Below are positions 45,034-53,104 of a DNA stretch of 64,000 nucleotides, piece by piece. Both the position numbers and the translations under genes were made by a program. How positions within the stretch are numbered: position 1 is the stretch's first letter; the number at the start of each line of letters is the position of its first letter. The DNA is taken from positions 620,001 through 684,000 of the forward strand of contig NZ_LVYD01000001.1 of NCBI RefSeq assembly GCF_002077945.1, in the 5' to 3' direction. Under the pieces are notes generated by a model. It did no database searches, had not been told where the DNA came from, and saw only the letters and a list, made by a program, of their open reading frames with translations. This DNA comes from Niastella vici. GTDB lineage: Bacteria; Bacteroidota; Bacteroidia; Chitinophagales; Chitinophagaceae.

Positions 45034-45081
45034 CAGAAGTGCGGTCTTACGTGAACCTAAGTAGAAGATCTTTTGGGTTTT

Positions 45082-45136
45082 ACAGGGACCTAACCCGGAC
45101 ATAACAGGGACCTCACCGGGACCTTACCAGGATATT
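45082..45136. repeat. Five 11-bp tandem units
   Basis: Five consecutive 11-bp units related to ACAGGGACCTA (for example ACAGGGACCTC at 45104 and ACCGGGACCTT at 45115) fill 45082-45136 without indels. The gap 44843-45308 holds these, the terminators on either side and otherwise no gene. Confidence 0.75.
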
Positions 45137-45243
45137 ATCCTTATGAGGTCCTTTTTAAGTCCTTGAAAAACCCCTGTTTGTTTCGGGCGGGATCCTAAAA
45201 ATCCGTTGTACCGCCCAAAAAATTTGGTCAACTGGCTGTAAAT

Positions 45244-45276
45244 AAAAAAAGCGCCCCGATGCATCGGGACGCCTTT
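45244..45276 (-). terminator. Intrinsic terminator of the DUF1579 gene
   Basis: A near-perfect palindrome centred on CCGATGCATCGG (stem 45251-45272, with G-T wobbles) is followed by seven T on the minus strand (45244-45250). It lies 33 bp beyond the DUF1579 stop. Confidence 0.85.
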
Positions 45277-45308
45277 TACGCCTTGCCGGTTATGCCTTGC
45301 CGGACTAT

Positions 45309-45881
45309 TTATTTCATTCTGGTAAACGTAATTTCCATAGTCTTGAACTCCTCACCACCCTGGTTCATATACATTTCCAATTTTTGGGTATTGTCATTAA
45401 CCGCGGTAAAAACCTGTCTTACATCCATTTCCTTGCCGGTGGCAGGGTCGGTTGTTTTACCTTTCATGGTAGCGCTTTTTGTGGCATTGTCCCAGGTGCC
45501 TTCCATATACATTATGCCGGTTCCCATATTATCGATCCAGGTACTGATAAGCATTTTTTTTGCATTGTCCCAGGCTAAAGTACCCTGGCCTTCGAAGGGC
45601 TGGCCCATCATGTTGCCGGTATGTGTGCTTTGCTGGTAACGGCCGCCCATCACCATTTTATTTACGCAGGTAGAAGTGCTTTTGGTGGGTGGGGCGCCTG
45701 GTTGCATCCAAAAGGTTACATCCTCTTTCCATTTTCCATCCCATTTGGCAATCATCTTATGTACATCGCCAGGCGTCATATAATCCGTCCAGGCTTTCAT
45801 TTGATCCTGTGTTTGTGCACTGGCCTGAAAGCCGTAGATGAAGAACAGAGCGGCAGATACCGCAATGACTAGCTTTTTCAT
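45309..45881 (-). CDS. DUF1579 exported protein
   Basis: A 190-residue exported protein with a signal peptide ending near FQASAQ (residue 23). The DUF1579 pattern is clear: WDGKWKEDVTFWMQPGAPPTKS, then MVMGGRYQQSTHTGNMMGQPFEG and GTLAWDNAKKMLISTWIDNMGTG. The fold is lipocalin-like; the function is unknown. It is transcribed alone. Confidence 0.88.
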   Translation of the reverse strand: MKKLVIAVSAALFFIYGFQASAQTQDQMKAWTDYMTPGDVHKMIAKWDGKWKEDVTFWMQPGAPPTKSTSTCVNKMVMGGRYQQSTHTGNMMGQPFEGQGTLAWDNAKKMLISTWIDNMGTGIMYMEGTWDNATKSATMKGKTTDPATGKEMDVRQVFTAVNDNTQKLEMYMNQGGEEFKTMEITFTRMK

Positions 45882-46043
45882 GTCTGTTAGTTTTAGTTAA
45901 AATTACAAAATCAAAAAAGGTACCAATATGCAAACTGATCAATATCAATTAATACCCGATGAAACAGGAATGCGAAGGGATGAAAAGGCAGGGGATCAGT
46001 ACGGGATCTGTACCTTCAAGCAGTTATCCAAAAACATAACGTT

Positions 46044-46250
46044 ATGAGAGAATATCTTGCTATTACGGCATTGTTGCTGGTATGTATACATGCATCTTTC
46101 GGCCAACAGGTAACTTATACCGGTAAGGAGTTTAAACCACTACACGGTTTAAGCGGTTTGTGAAAAATGGATATGCAACGTGGGGCCATATACGAAGAAT
46201 GGACCGTTCAGGAGGATGGGAAGCATATCTCCTACTTCTTACTTCGCGCC
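46044..46250 (+). pseudogene. Nonsense-mutated, 3'-truncated DUF6265-like exported protein
   Basis: An ATG at 46044 opens a signal peptide (LLVCIHASFGQQ) and a short mature part. After HGLSGL it meets TGA (46161-46163). In the same frame the sequence continues KMDMQRGAIYEEWTVQEDGK and then HISYFLLRAS. With Trp in place of the stop (TGG to TGA is one change), this matches the GxWxM..GxxYExW pattern of the DUF6265 type. Similarity ends near 46245, where the convergent amidohydrolase gene begins. The family's remaining C-terminal half is missing, so the gene is both interrupted and truncated. Confidence 0.65.
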
Positions 46251-47339
46251 TCAATCAGGAAACTGCGATTTATCGATATTGGGAATAATGCGCAATGCAT
46301 TTTTATAATATACTTTCTTCAAAATAGCATCGGGTAATCCCATGCCATACATGGCCCAGAATGCATGGTACTTTTTGTGGTAAGGAAAATATTCATCATC
46401 TGTTTCCAGCACCCTGAAATAGGTGGTATACTCTTCGGGCACCCAACTGTCTTTTCCAAACAAAATACGGTCCTGGTATTTTTCAAAGAACTGGCGGGCC
46501 ATACGGGGCTGGCGGCCCAGTTCGGCAATCACAGCGCCAAATTCAACCACTACGTTCGGCATTTCATCTAACAGCTGTCCGAGTTTGGGGAGGTTATTGG
46601 GATACCAGCCAAAATGCGCGGCAATAAATGTAGTGTGGGGATGTTTTTTGAACATGCGGTGTTGTTCTTCGATCAATACTTCCCACGGCGCGGGGTCAGT
46701 ATCGCTTCTTTTGCGGCCAGGGTGTGATTCGATCTCGAGCCAGCGTTCATTGTGTTCATCTTCCGGGTCCCAGAAAGGTTTGGGATCGGCGGTATGGATG
46801 ATCACCGGTATTTTTAACTCACCGGCTTTATCCCAAATGGCGTCGAGGCGGGGATCATCAACCGTTACCCGTTTGCCGGTATTGTCTTTTACAGATAGTC
46901 CCAGGTTCTTGAATATCTTCAGGCCATTGGCGCCATATTTTACATCTTCTTCCAATTGTTTCACCGCTTTTTCCGTCCAGCCGGCTTCGCCTATACCACT
47001 GAAATCAATATTGGCAAAAACAATAAACCGTTTGGGGCTGGTTGAGCGAATATTGTCGATCTTGTTTTGCAGGCTTTTACCATTATCGCCACTGAGGTTC
47101 ACCATCACTGCCATATTGAGTTTGTCCATGTCTTTTACCAGGTCTTTGAGATCTGAGGGCGACATGCCTCGTTGGTGATTATGTACATCGATGAATGGAT
47201 ATTTGGCGCGGGTTAATTTATGTTCCGGTACAACAAGCGTTGATGTTGGCGTATATTTTTCAAAATCCATGTGCGATGATTGCGCACAGGCGGTATGAAG
47301 CAGTAGAAGGGAACCGGCGATGATGCTTAGTGTCCTCAT
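46251..47339 (-). CDS. Exported amidohydrolase-family metal-dependent hydrolase
   Basis: A 362-residue TIM-barrel hydrolase of the amidohydrolase-2 type. The start at 47339 gives a signal peptide ending near HTACAQ; a longer frame to 47378 has no support. Metal ligands are seen in FIDVHNH (HxH), IIHTADPKPFWD, FIAAHFGWYPNN and ILFGKDSWVPEEY (Asp). Similar proteins are decarboxylase- or hydrolase-like; the substrate is unknown. The 3' end lies against the remnant of the DUF6265 gene. Confidence 0.88.
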   Translation of the reverse strand: MRTLSIIAGSLLLLHTACAQSSHMDFEKYTPTSTLVVPEHKLTRAKYPFIDVHNHQRGMSPSDLKDLVKDMDKLNMAVMVNLSGDNGKSLQNKIDNIRSTSPKRFIVFANIDFSGIGEAGWTEKAVKQLEEDVKYGANGLKIFKNLGLSVKDNTGKRVTVDDPRLDAIWDKAGELKIPVIIHTADPKPFWDPEDEHNERWLEIESHPGRKRSDTDPAPWEVLIEEQHRMFKKHPHTTFIAAHFGWYPNNLPKLGQLLDEMPNVVVEFGAVIAELGRQPRMARQFFEKYQDRILFGKDSWVPEEYTTYFRVLETDDEYFPYHKKYHAFWAMYGMGLPDAILKKVYYKNALRIIPNIDKSQFPD

Positions 47340-47416
47340 GCAACAAATTTTTGACAAATTAGGTGCATTTGGTTGCAATTGGAAACCGGTGGTGTAAAAG
47401 GGAGGATGCTCAGGAC

Positions 47417-48085
47417 CTAAACACCATCCCTGATCGGGTGATCTGTATCCTGTAACGCGCTTTCAATTCGTTGCTGCAGGTCATGGTAAGTTGTATACCC
47501 TGATGCCAGCATAATAAACTTCGACTCATTGACCTGCAATAATACTGCCGGGAACCCGGTTACTTTTAGCTGGGTGCAGATGGAGAATTCGTGGAAAGCT
47601 TTTTCTTTATACGCAGGGTCTTTCAACAGGTGATAAAACTCATTCACCGGAATGGCATATTTCTCCAGCAAATGCCGATAAGCCTCGTCATCGCACAGAT
47701 CGCGTCCTTCGTATTGTAAGGCATATTGCAGATCGGCTGCAAATGCTATCTGTTTATCGGGATGGTATTCTTTAAATACACACATGGCTATGGCCGGTTT
47801 TAACGAATTGGGGAACCAGTCACTTAGACCGGGGTTTTTAATATGCCATAGAAAATCTTCTCCAAAGCGGGCGCCGGTATGTGTTGTCACCGTTTGGCAA
47901 TTGTTTATAAAGTAATCGGCCATTACACTGATTGGTTTGGGGTTTTCAGGAATGATCATACCGCCTGAAAGCACTTCAAACTGAACCTTGTTCTTATAGT
48001 CTTCAGCTATTCGTAACATAACCGGACTAAATGCATAACACCAGTTGCAATATGCATCGTAACAATAAAAGATGACGGGCTCCAT
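47417..48085 (-). CDS. DsbA-family (FrnE-like) thioredoxin-fold protein
   Basis: A 222-residue protein without a signal peptide, so cytoplasmic. The redox motif is CNWC (residues 13-16) in YDAYCNWCYAFSP. TGFPAVLLQV carries the cis-Pro loop. The helical insertion between strands fits DsbA/FrnE-type oxidoreductases or isomerases. The upstream gene is the amidohydrolase's neighbour on the same strand, with a 77-bp gap. Its physiological partner is unknown. Confidence 0.87.
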   Translation of the reverse strand: MEPVIFYCYDAYCNWCYAFSPVMLRIAEDYKNKVQFEVLSGGMIIPENPKPISVMADYFINNCQTVTTHTGARFGEDFLWHIKNPGLSDWFPNSLKPAIAMCVFKEYHPDKQIAFAADLQYALQYEGRDLCDDEAYRHLLEKYAIPVNEFYHLLKDPAYKEKAFHEFSICTQLKVTGFPAVLLQVNESKFIMLASGYTTYHDLQQRIESALQDTDHPIRDGV

Positions 48086-48122
48086 ATTAATAATGAAATT
48101 ACAGCTATCCTTGCAAAATTTA

Positions 48123-48159
48123 ATAAAAAACGGCTATCTATGCTTACACAGATAGCCGT
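48123..48159 (-). terminator. Intrinsic terminator of the lipocalin-like gene
   Basis: ACGGCTATCT (48130-48139) and AGATAGCCGT (48150-48159) form a perfect stem, followed by a T-run on the minus strand. Confidence 0.85.
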
Positions 48160-48191
48160 TGCCGGTAGAGATATTAGTACTTTTTTTGTTG

Positions 48192-48704
48192 TTATTTTTT
48201 TCTTTTCCTGTAAATGAGAATGGCTTCTTCGGTGGTGTTTTTACCGGTTTTTACCAGGCCTTTGAGCGTGAGAATGTTTTCATCAACGCCGATCACAACA
48301 AACACCTGTGCATCATTACCGGTTGCGTCATTCAGCTTTAATACGGTTGGTCTTCTTTCATCAACCACTCTTTTGCCCATATCATATTTCACTTCTTTTA
48401 CCAATTCTTCTTTCAAATTCCACTTGTATAACCTGATCTCGTTGGTGCATCCGTTGTGGCTGCAACCATTATAGGTTTTGGCGTTGAAGTCGGGAAGTAA
48501 TTCCATTTGCTGATCTTTTCTGCATTCATCATATTCCCAAAAAGCATCTGAAGAACGATATCCATCTTTATTGAGATCAACGGGGTGCTTAAACTTAACA
48601 GACTGCAGTACCCACAAACCCGTAAACTGAGAAGTGTCGTATTGGGCGTACAGAGTGAAAATAAATAAAAAGCAAATGACACAAATAGCTAAAATTCGTT
48701 TCAT
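48192..48704 (-). CDS. Exported lipocalin-like hypothetical protein
   Basis: A 170-residue exported protein with a signal peptide ending near TLYAQ (residue 20). The beginning FTGLWVLQSVKF is typical of small lipocalin-like Bacteroidota proteins, and four Cys in the mature part (YDECRKD, CSHNGC) could form disulfides. No catalytic motif is seen. It is transcribed alone. Confidence 0.7.
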   Translation of the reverse strand: MKRILAICVICFLFIFTLYAQYDTSQFTGLWVLQSVKFKHPVDLNKDGYRSSDAFWEYDECRKDQQMELLPDFNAKTYNGCSHNGCTNEIRLYKWNLKEELVKEVKYDMGKRVVDERRPTVLKLNDATGNDAQVFVVIGVDENILTLKGLVKTGKNTTEEAILIYRKRKK

Positions 48705-48816
48705 AGTATAAGATTAAGGGTATAATTCACAGAAACGAGTTTCTGTAAAAAGAACGCCGAAAGATCAAAAATATTTCTGTAAAAGTGAAATGTTTGCTTA
48801 AAAAAACCTTTATCAA

Positions 48817-49398
48817 TCATTTACTAATCAATGCTTCCAACATGGTTTTTGTAGAAGGCCAATCTGGTTGAATAATACTGTAAACAATCGTGTTGCGGAA
48901 TGTTCCGTCGTCGTTCTTTCGATGGCACCGCAGTATTCCTTCTCTGATGCCGCCGATCTTTTCAATGGCTTTTTGCGATCGTATATTGGTTTCTCTCGTT
49001 CTGAATTCTACGCGCATGATCTGCTGTCTTTCGAAACACTGCATCAATAGTAAATATTTACTTTCTATATTAACCTTTGTACCCCAAACAATTGGTGACA
49101 GCCAGCTGGGGCCTACCTCCACCTGTTGATTCACTGCATCAATAAAGTTGAATCCGGTACTGCCACAAACCTTGTTATTTGTTTTGTTCCTGATAACATA
49201 TGTTACCCGTTCCTCATTCCCATTTTTATGTTGGATGTCTTTGATAAATTCTTCAAAGGACGTTTTATCAACAGGGTTATAGGGCAGGTTCTTCCAGATC
49301 CTTTCATCAAATACAATTGATTCCAATTCGGAAATATGATCATTTGTAAATCGTTCAAGATCTATATGATGGCCGCTAATGAACCGATCAAATTGCAT
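48817..49398 (-). CDS. GNAT-family acetyltransferase, RimJ/RimL type
   Basis: A 193-residue acetyltransferase with the RimJ/RimL-type layout: LERFTNDHISELESIVFDERIW at the start, VCGSTGFNFIDAVNQQVEVG in the middle, and VEFRTRETNIRSQKAIEKIGGIREG near the C-terminus (family: R-x-N-x2-S-x2-x2-x-x-G). It may acetylate a ribosomal protein or another amine. It is transcribed alone on the minus strand. Confidence 0.88.
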   Translation of the reverse strand: MQFDRFISGHHIDLERFTNDHISELESIVFDERIWKNLPYNPVDKTSFEEFIKDIQHKNGNEERVTYVIRNKTNNKVCGSTGFNFIDAVNQQVEVGPSWLSPIVWGTKVNIESKYLLLMQCFERQQIMRVEFRTRETNIRSQKAIEKIGGIREGILRCHRKNDDGTFRNTIVYSIIQPDWPSTKTMLEALISK

Positions 49399-49582
49399 AT
49401 AATTATTATTTCATCTTTTCCCGGGCCTTTTCTATCAGCATGAAAAGAATAACACCGGAAAACAAATTATCTAAATTTTTTTGATGGTAGGTCTCAATAA
49501 TACCCAGATACCCGCCTTCGCTACAGTTACAACGGGCAATGCCCGCGCCTTCTTAGCCGGCTGGCGGATTCAGCGGACAAAG

Positions 49583-49616
49583 CAAAAAAAATCCCTCCGG
49601 TTTAACCAGAGGGATT
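49583..49616 (-). terminator. Intrinsic terminator of the 835-residue gene
   Basis: AATCCCTCCGG (49590-49600) pairs with CCAGAGGGATT (49606-49616), with one wobble, followed by T on the minus strand. Confidence 0.85.
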
Positions 49617-49640
49617 ATATATAATTTTTATTACCCTGTT

Positions 49641-52148
49641 TTAATGTCTTCCGAAGCGACCATAACCACCACCGGAAGAACGGCCACCGCCACCAGATGA
49701 ACCGCCACCGCTGTTGCCACTGTTTCCGCCCGAAGGTCTTGAAAAATTTCCACCACCTGAAGGCCGGGAGAAACCGGGGCCATTACCGCCGCCGCCGCCA
49801 CGTGGTGAGTAATTACCTTGTGGTTGTTGAACAGGCCGGCTCGGTTGTTCAAAGCTTCTGCCTCCGCCATAGCCTCCTCTGTTACCACCTGGATTATCAA
49901 AACTACGCTGTGGCGGAACCTGGTTCTGCCAGCCACCATTGGGGCGTTGAATATTTCGGTCGGACTGACTGTTCTGTGGTTGCAGTTCCCGGCCGTTTCC
50001 GCGGCTGGGGAAATTGCTATTCCAATCACGGCCACTGTTGTTGCCGTTGTTGGATGGGCTGCTAAATCTGCCGCCCTGGTTTTGCGGACTTACCACGGGG
50101 TTTGAATTACCCGGGGTTCTCCAACCTCTGTCATTGCCGTTATTGCCTGGGTTCTGTCTGTCGCGGTTGTACATTCCGTAACCCGGATTGTTGGAACCGC
50201 CATTACCAAAACGTTGATTGCGGCCGTTATTGTTACCGTTGCTGCTGAAGCGTCCGTTACCTGCCACATCCATGCGGCCCCCATTATAACCACCGCCATA
50301 ACGGCCACCTCCGTCGGGACCATTGGGGCGATAATTCCGGGTCACTACGCCGTTTCTGCCGTTGTATATGTTGGTACGGGCATAATAGTTATTTATAACC
50401 GTTACATTGTTGTACTGACGATATGATCTGTAGCTGTTGTAGCCGTAATATCCGCTGCGGTAGTAATAGGATGGTCCATAGTAGCAGGGGCGGTAAACGC
50501 GTGGTCCCCACCAGCCGCCATAACCCCAGTAACCCCAGGGATTGTAACCGCCATATCCTATGCTTACATTAAACCAATCGTAACCAAATCCGAGGCCGAA
50601 TCCCCAGCCAAACCAGGGGTTGTAACGGATACCAAATCCCCAGGTGTATGGGCGGGGATAATAGTAGTGACCGTACCAGGGGCGATAGTAATAACCGGTT
50701 CCATATACTACTGTAGGACCGTATACATAAGCATTCAAATAACCTGGTGTGTAGCCCATGTAAACATAATCGGGTGTAACATCATAGATGTAAACATATT
50801 TCATGTAATACACGGGATAGCGGGGCGGAATGAGCGCTACCGCATATGGGCGGTTAATACAAACGTTCCAGGGACCAACTGCGTTGTACGATTCGTACCA
50901 GATACCGTTATCAACACTATAGTAGCGGCCGCGCCAGCGAAGTACCGATACCGGTGTATTGGTAGCGTAGTACATGTCGGTTCCATCAATTGCTTCAAAC
51001 TCAGGGTCTCCATCATAATTTACGTCTTCATGTACTTTATTGCGCTCTACTTTGGCGGTTTGCGGAACCTGTGCTTCGGCAATGGCGTCATTGGCCTGAT
51101 CGGTGCCGGCTACGCTGGCCAGTACATTGTCTTTCGGCGAGCCTTTGGGAATTTTTGCAAAATCGGCCGGTAACTGATCTGCCGCCACATACTGCCAGTT
51201 GCCGCTCAGGGTTTTTGATTTGTACCAGCGTCCTGACAGCAACACATAATATTCCTGTGAATTGATGTCCATGAAAATATCATTCTCTGAGTTGGACACA
51301 TACAGTAAACCGGTATTTTGAACAGCTGCAAAATTGGCTTCGCCTTTTGACTGTACCAATTCTGCGGGTTCAGTGGTAACTACAATATTGTAAATGGTAT
51401 TGGGATCTGTTTCCTTTCCTTCTTCCGGGTTTTTCTTATCCGCCTCTTTCATTGCCTCTTCAATTTTCTGGAGATTGGAAGGAATGTCGGAGATCATTTT
51501 ATAAGGACCGGTTGCGGCGGGCGCCATATACCAGTGCTTGCCACCGTACAGGTAATACCTGCTGTCGCGGTTTTTGACCATAACAAAAGGTGTATTCACC
51601 ACTGCTTCAACACCCCAGTCTTTATTGGTTTGCAGTTTGGGTGCGCCATCAATTGAAACCAGGATGGAAGGCACGTTGGTGTAAATAACTTTTGGTGGGG
51701 TGTTGTTGATTTGAGTGGCCAGGTTGGTCTGTTGTTTGTTCAGGTCAAGCGAAGTTTGCAAATCACTTTCCCCAAATGAAATATCCCAGGAAGGCACTTT
51801 GTCTTCCATAGTGTTGGCGATGCTTTCGAGTTTGTCGTCATCGGTAACACCCGGGAGTTTAATGTTGGTGATGTAAATTGATTTTACCTGTACTTCTTTG
51901 CCATGGGTTTCGGTAGTGGCCTTTAACCAGGCTACGCCAAACACTGGTTCTGACTTGCCGTTTTCCACTATAGAAATGGCTGCATGGGCTTTCAATGTGT
52001 TATCGGCATATGATTCGGGCTGCCATTGGTACAGCTTAATGATGGTCCCTTCGGAAGTGGTGGCAGTTTTGGGCCAATTCTCCTGCGCCATGACCAAATG
52101 CGTGATCATGCTACCTAACAAAACGGCCACCAATGTAAAGATCTTCAT
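49641..52148 (-). CDS. Large exported protein with Gly/Tyr/Trp-rich and Gly/Asn/Arg-rich C-terminal half
   Basis: An 835-residue exported protein with a signal peptide ending near LVMAQ (residue 21). Residues 25-430 are ordered and contain a repeated block: RDSRYYLYGGKHWYMAPAATGPY, SQEYYVLLSGRWYKSKTLSGNW and RGRYYSVDNGIWYESYNAVGPW, i.e. three copies of a WY/SG-GxW motif. This resembles a carbohydrate-binding-like repeat. Residues 430-570 are Tyr/Gly/Pro/Trp-rich, and 590-835 are Gly/Asn/Arg/Ser-rich and probably disordered. There is no T9SS domain. A surface or matrix role is likely; no enzyme is recognised. Confidence 0.8.
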   Translation of the reverse strand: MKIFTLVAVLLGSMITHLVMAQENWPKTATTSEGTIIKLYQWQPESYADNTLKAHAAISIVENGKSEPVFGVAWLKATTETHGKEVQVKSIYITNIKLPGVTDDDKLESIANTMEDKVPSWDISFGESDLQTSLDLNKQQTNLATQINNTPPKVIYTNVPSILVSIDGAPKLQTNKDWGVEAVVNTPFVMVKNRDSRYYLYGGKHWYMAPAATGPYKMISDIPSNLQKIEEAMKEADKKNPEEGKETDPNTIYNIVVTTEPAELVQSKGEANFAAVQNTGLLYVSNSENDIFMDINSQEYYVLLSGRWYKSKTLSGNWQYVAADQLPADFAKIPKGSPKDNVLASVAGTDQANDAIAEAQVPQTAKVERNKVHEDVNYDGDPEFEAIDGTDMYYATNTPVSVLRWRGRYYSVDNGIWYESYNAVGPWNVCINRPYAVALIPPRYPVYYMKYVYIYDVTPDYVYMGYTPGYLNAYVYGPTVVYGTGYYYRPWYGHYYYPRPYTWGFGIRYNPWFGWGFGLGFGYDWFNVSIGYGGYNPWGYWGYGGWWGPRVYRPCYYGPSYYYRSGYYGYNSYRSYRQYNNVTVINNYYARTNIYNGRNGVVTRNYRPNGPDGGGRYGGGYNGGRMDVAGNGRFSSNGNNNGRNQRFGNGGSNNPGYGMYNRDRQNPGNNGNDRGWRTPGNSNPVVSPQNQGGRFSSPSNNGNNSGRDWNSNFPSRGNGRELQPQNSQSDRNIQRPNGGWQNQVPPQRSFDNPGGNRGGYGGGRSFEQPSRPVQQPQGNYSPRGGGGGNGPGFSRPSGGGNFSRPSGGNSGNSGGGSSGGGGRSSGGGYGRFGRH

Positions 52149-52381
52149 ATGGGAAAGTTTATTTTTTTACAATTGTCCATTACGACGATTTTCTTACTTT
52201 AATTTACTACAAATTAGACGGCAGTTTTAGTGTGAGGTTTGTAAATAACGGAACATTGACAAAATATTAGACAAATCAAATGTTAACGGAGCGGGTTTGG
52301 TGGATAAATTTATGCCTTTTTAACAAGGTGGTTGTTGCAATCACTGACATTTAGCCATTTACGTGTATTTTTGAGCGAGTT

Positions 52382-53038
52382 ATGAAAAATCGGAAAAACT
52401 TATTTATTGCCCTGGAAGGAATCGATGGCAGCGGTAAAAGTACCCAGACGAAATTGTTAACGGAAAAATTAACGGCTCTGGGCCACAAAGTATACAGCAC
52501 TTTTGAACCTACCGATAACCAGATCGGTAAAATGATCAGAAACATTTTCAGTGGTAAGGTGAAAGCCGATAACCGGGTGGTTGCCGGTTTGTTTGTGGCC
52601 GACCGTTTAGATCATTTATTGAATGAGGAGTATGGGATTGTGAAAAAAATAGAAGCAGGTTATACGGTGATCTGTGACCGGTATTGTTTTTCTTCCTATG
52701 CCTATCAGGGTGCGCATATGGATATGGATTGGGTAATACAGGCCAACTCCATGAGTGCGCAAATACTGCGACCCGATGTAAATATTTTTATCGATGTTTC
52801 GCCCGAGATAAGCATGCAGCGTCTGCACTCCAGCAGAGACAACATGGAGATCTATGAAACAATTGACAACCAGAAACTGGTGCGGGCAAAGTATGTGGAA
52901 GCGTTTGAGAAATTGAAATCCCTTGAAAAAATATTTATGGTCAATGGCGACCGTACGCCTGATCTTATCGCCCATGATATCTGGAACAAGGTAGCGTCGA
53001 TGCTGGGGATAGAACAATTGAATGCGGAAAATCAGTAA
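52382..53038 (+). CDS. tmk: Thymidylate kinase
   Basis: Phosphorylates dTMP to dTDP. The 218 residues show Walker A in FIALEGIDGSGKSTQTKLL, the DRY-like segment ICDRYCFSSYAYQG and the LID/Asp motif in VNIFIDVSPEISMQRL. The length is normal. Convergent with polA, with a shared bidirectional terminator between them. A possible -7 box TATTTTTG lies at 52366-52373, which would leave almost no leader, so I do not call it. Confidence 0.95.
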   Translation: MKNRKNLFIALEGIDGSGKSTQTKLLTEKLTALGHKVYSTFEPTDNQIGKMIRNIFSGKVKADNRVVAGLFVADRLDHLLNEEYGIVKKIEAGYTVICDRYCFSSYAYQGAHMDMDWVIQANSMSAQILRPDVNIFIDVSPEISMQRLHSSRDNMEIYETIDNQKLVRAKYVEAFEKLKSLEKIFMVNGDRTPDLIAHDIWNKVASMLGIEQLNAENQ

Positions 53039-53053
53039 TAGCAGAACGATCGT

Positions 53054-53100
53054 ATAAGATAAAGCCCTGGCAGCTTATTGTTGCCAGGGCTTTATCTTAT
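53054..53100. terminator. Bidirectional terminator between tmk and polA
   Basis: A perfect 19-bp stem (53054-53072 and 53082-53100) with a 9-base loop; the core is AAAGCCCTGGCA / TGCCAGGGCTTT. T-rich on one side (GTTTTT after 53100), so strongest for tmk, but symmetrical enough to serve polA. Confidence 0.85.
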
Positions 53101-53104
53101 GTTT

